NCBI RefSeq assembly: GCF_016744255.1
Contig: NZ_JADGES010000008.1
Location: 1 to 53,067 of the forward strand
DNA: 53,067 nt
Direction of reading: 5' to 3'
DNA from: Maribacter sp.
GTDB lineage: Bacteria > Bacteroidota > Bacteroidia > Flavobacteriales > Flavobacteriaceae
The notes beneath the pieces were generated by a model. The model made no database searches, was not told the DNA's origin, and was given only the letters and a program-made list of their open reading frames with translations. Every line of letters begins with the position of its first letter. Position 1 is the stretch's first letter. Positions 52,156 to 53,067 of the stretch are shown here, piece by piece. The position numbers were made by a program, and so were the translations under genes.

Positions 52156-53067
52156 ATGATTTTAAAGCAAAATTTTACAAAAAAGAATGTTTGGTTTGTT
52201 GCGGGTAGTCAACATTTATACGGGGAGTCAGTTTTAAAAAAAGTAGAAACCCACACTTTAGAAATTGCTAACAGTCTAAGTGAGGATTCAACTATTCCTG
52301 TGAATATTGTTTTTAAAGCTGTTTTAACACAATCCGATGATATTGCTAAATTGTTTTCGCAGGCCAATAGTGATGATGAGTGTATAGGGTTAATAGTGTG
52401 GATGCATACGTTTTCGCCCGCAAAAATGTGGATTCAGGGGCTTGAAATTTTAAAAAAACCTTTTGTGCATTTGCATACTCAATACAATCGAGATATACCG
52501 TGGAATGATATTGATATGGATTTTATGAATCTAAACCAATCTGCACATGGAGGACGAGAGTTTGGGTTTATTTGTTCTAGACTACGTATTAATCGTAAAG
52601 TTATTGTTGGGCATTGGAAGGATGATGACGTTAGACTTGAAATAGCTTCCTGGACTCGTGCAGCAATAGGTTATGCAGAATCAAAATCTTTAAAAATTTG
52701 TCGATTTGGGGATAATATGCGGAATGTTGCTGTTACAGAGGGTGACAAAATAGAAGCTCAAAAAACTCTTGGATGGCAAGTTAATTACCACGGCGTTGGA
52801 GACCTTGTGGAGAGTATGAATACGATATCCCAAAAGGATGTAATTAATTTAGTAAAGCAATACTCCCAAGAGTATGAATTAGAAGATATATCTAATTTAA
52901 ATATAAACTATCAGGCTAGAATCGAATTAGGAATAAAAAAGTTTCTAGATCAACATGACTATAAAGCTTTTACTACTAATTTCGAAGATTTACACGGATT
53001 AGAACAGCTTCCCGGATTGGCAGCACAACATTTAATGGCACAAGGCTATGGTTTTGCTGCCGAAGGT
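52156..53067 (+). CDS. araA: L-arabinose isomerase, 5' part
   Basis: Converts L-arabinose to L-ribulose in the cytoplasm. The first 304 codons are present from ATG at 52156 and remain open to the window end; a full enzyme has about 500. Recognised by VWFVAGSQHLYGE near the start, WMHTFSPAKMWI, PFVHLHTQYNRDIPW, FMNLNQSAHGGREFGFI and RFGDNMRNVAVTEGDK, all typical of AraA. Most catalytic residues (the conserved Glu and His metal ligands) lie mainly in the missing part. The upstream Nudix-type regulator and an inverted repeat at the promoter suggest arabinose control. Confidence 0.96.
   Translation, partial: MILKQNFTKKNVWFVAGSQHLYGESVLKKVETHTLEIANSLSEDSTIPVNIVFKAVLTQSDDIAKLFSQANSDDECIGLIVWMHTFSPAKMWIQGLEILKKPFVHLHTQYNRDIPWNDIDMDFMNLNQSAHGGREFGFICSRLRINRKVIVGHWKDDDVRLEIASWTRAAIGYAESKSLKICRFGDNMRNVAVTEGDKIEAQKTLGWQVNYHGVGDLVESMNTISQKDVINLVKQYSQEYELEDISNLNINYQARIELGIKKFLDQHDYKAFTTNFEDLHGLEQLPGLAAQHLMAQGYGFAAEG

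Overview
The window is AT-rich bacterial DNA that fits a marine Flavobacteriaceae member (Bacteroidota). The evidence is repeated Bacteroidota-type promoters (-7 TAnnTTTG), many lipoprotein-signal glycosidases, a TonB receptor with an STN domain next to a sigma/FecR pair, a type IX secretion C-terminal domain, a DUF4286 protein and a Nudix-type AraR. The genus cannot be fixed from sequence reading alone. No insertion sequence, prophage, rRNA or CRISPR array was seen.

Layout. (1) 1-17 kb is a carbohydrate locus. It holds a sulfatase and the relic of a second one, two GH92 alpha-mannosidase-family lipoproteins, a GH20 hexosaminidase, a GHL10-type lipoprotein, a CBM9-like secreted protein, a GH130 phosphorylase and an SSS symporter, nearly all on the minus strand. 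A LytS/LytTR two-component pair is divergent to the symporter. Together they suggest N-glycan-like mannose/HexNAc glycan breakdown: GH92 and GH20 trim outside the cytoplasm, the symporter imports Man-beta-1,4-GlcNAc, and GH130 phosphorolyses it. One GH92 carries Gln where the family's general acid Glu normally sits, so it may act on a different bond, such as a mannose-1-phosphodiester. (2) 16.4-21.8 kb: a tRNA methyltransferase, a glutaryl-CoA dehydrogenase-like enzyme, and a compact minus-strand trio of LpxH-like phosphoesterase, MurG-like glycosyltransferase and GH1 beta-glucosidase. (3) 22.3-29 kb: ECF sigma factor, FecR, a TonB-dependent receptor without SusD, and a lipoprotein trehalase, probably a trehalose uptake system. 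(4) 29-34.3 kb: an FdhF/YdeP molybdo-oxidoreductase bracketed by 86-bp direct repeats, a GNAT acetyltransferase, a TM2 protein, and two decayed genes (VOC and DUF1801) beside an intact DUF1801 gene.

(5) 34.3-50.4 kb is mostly conserved housekeeping: 2-hydroxyacid dehydrogenase, cupin, mgtE, rsmA, DUF4286, a TPR protein, serS, a vitamin K-dependent carboxylase homologue, ribF, a large secreted metzincin with an adjoining lipoprotein, and pth, rplY and prs. (6) 50.6-53 kb: tRNA-Leu(CAA) with promoter and terminator, a Nudix-type regulator of the AraR kind, and the 5' part of araA cut by the window end. A long perfect inverted repeat sits on the likely araA promoter.

The strongest points for follow-up are the Gln-for-Glu GH92, the uncharacterised GHL10/CBM9 pair in a glycan operon, the phosphoesterase-glycosyltransferase-glucosidase trio, the repeat-bracketed oxidoreductase, and an orphan UUCG terminator that may end an unannotated small RNA.
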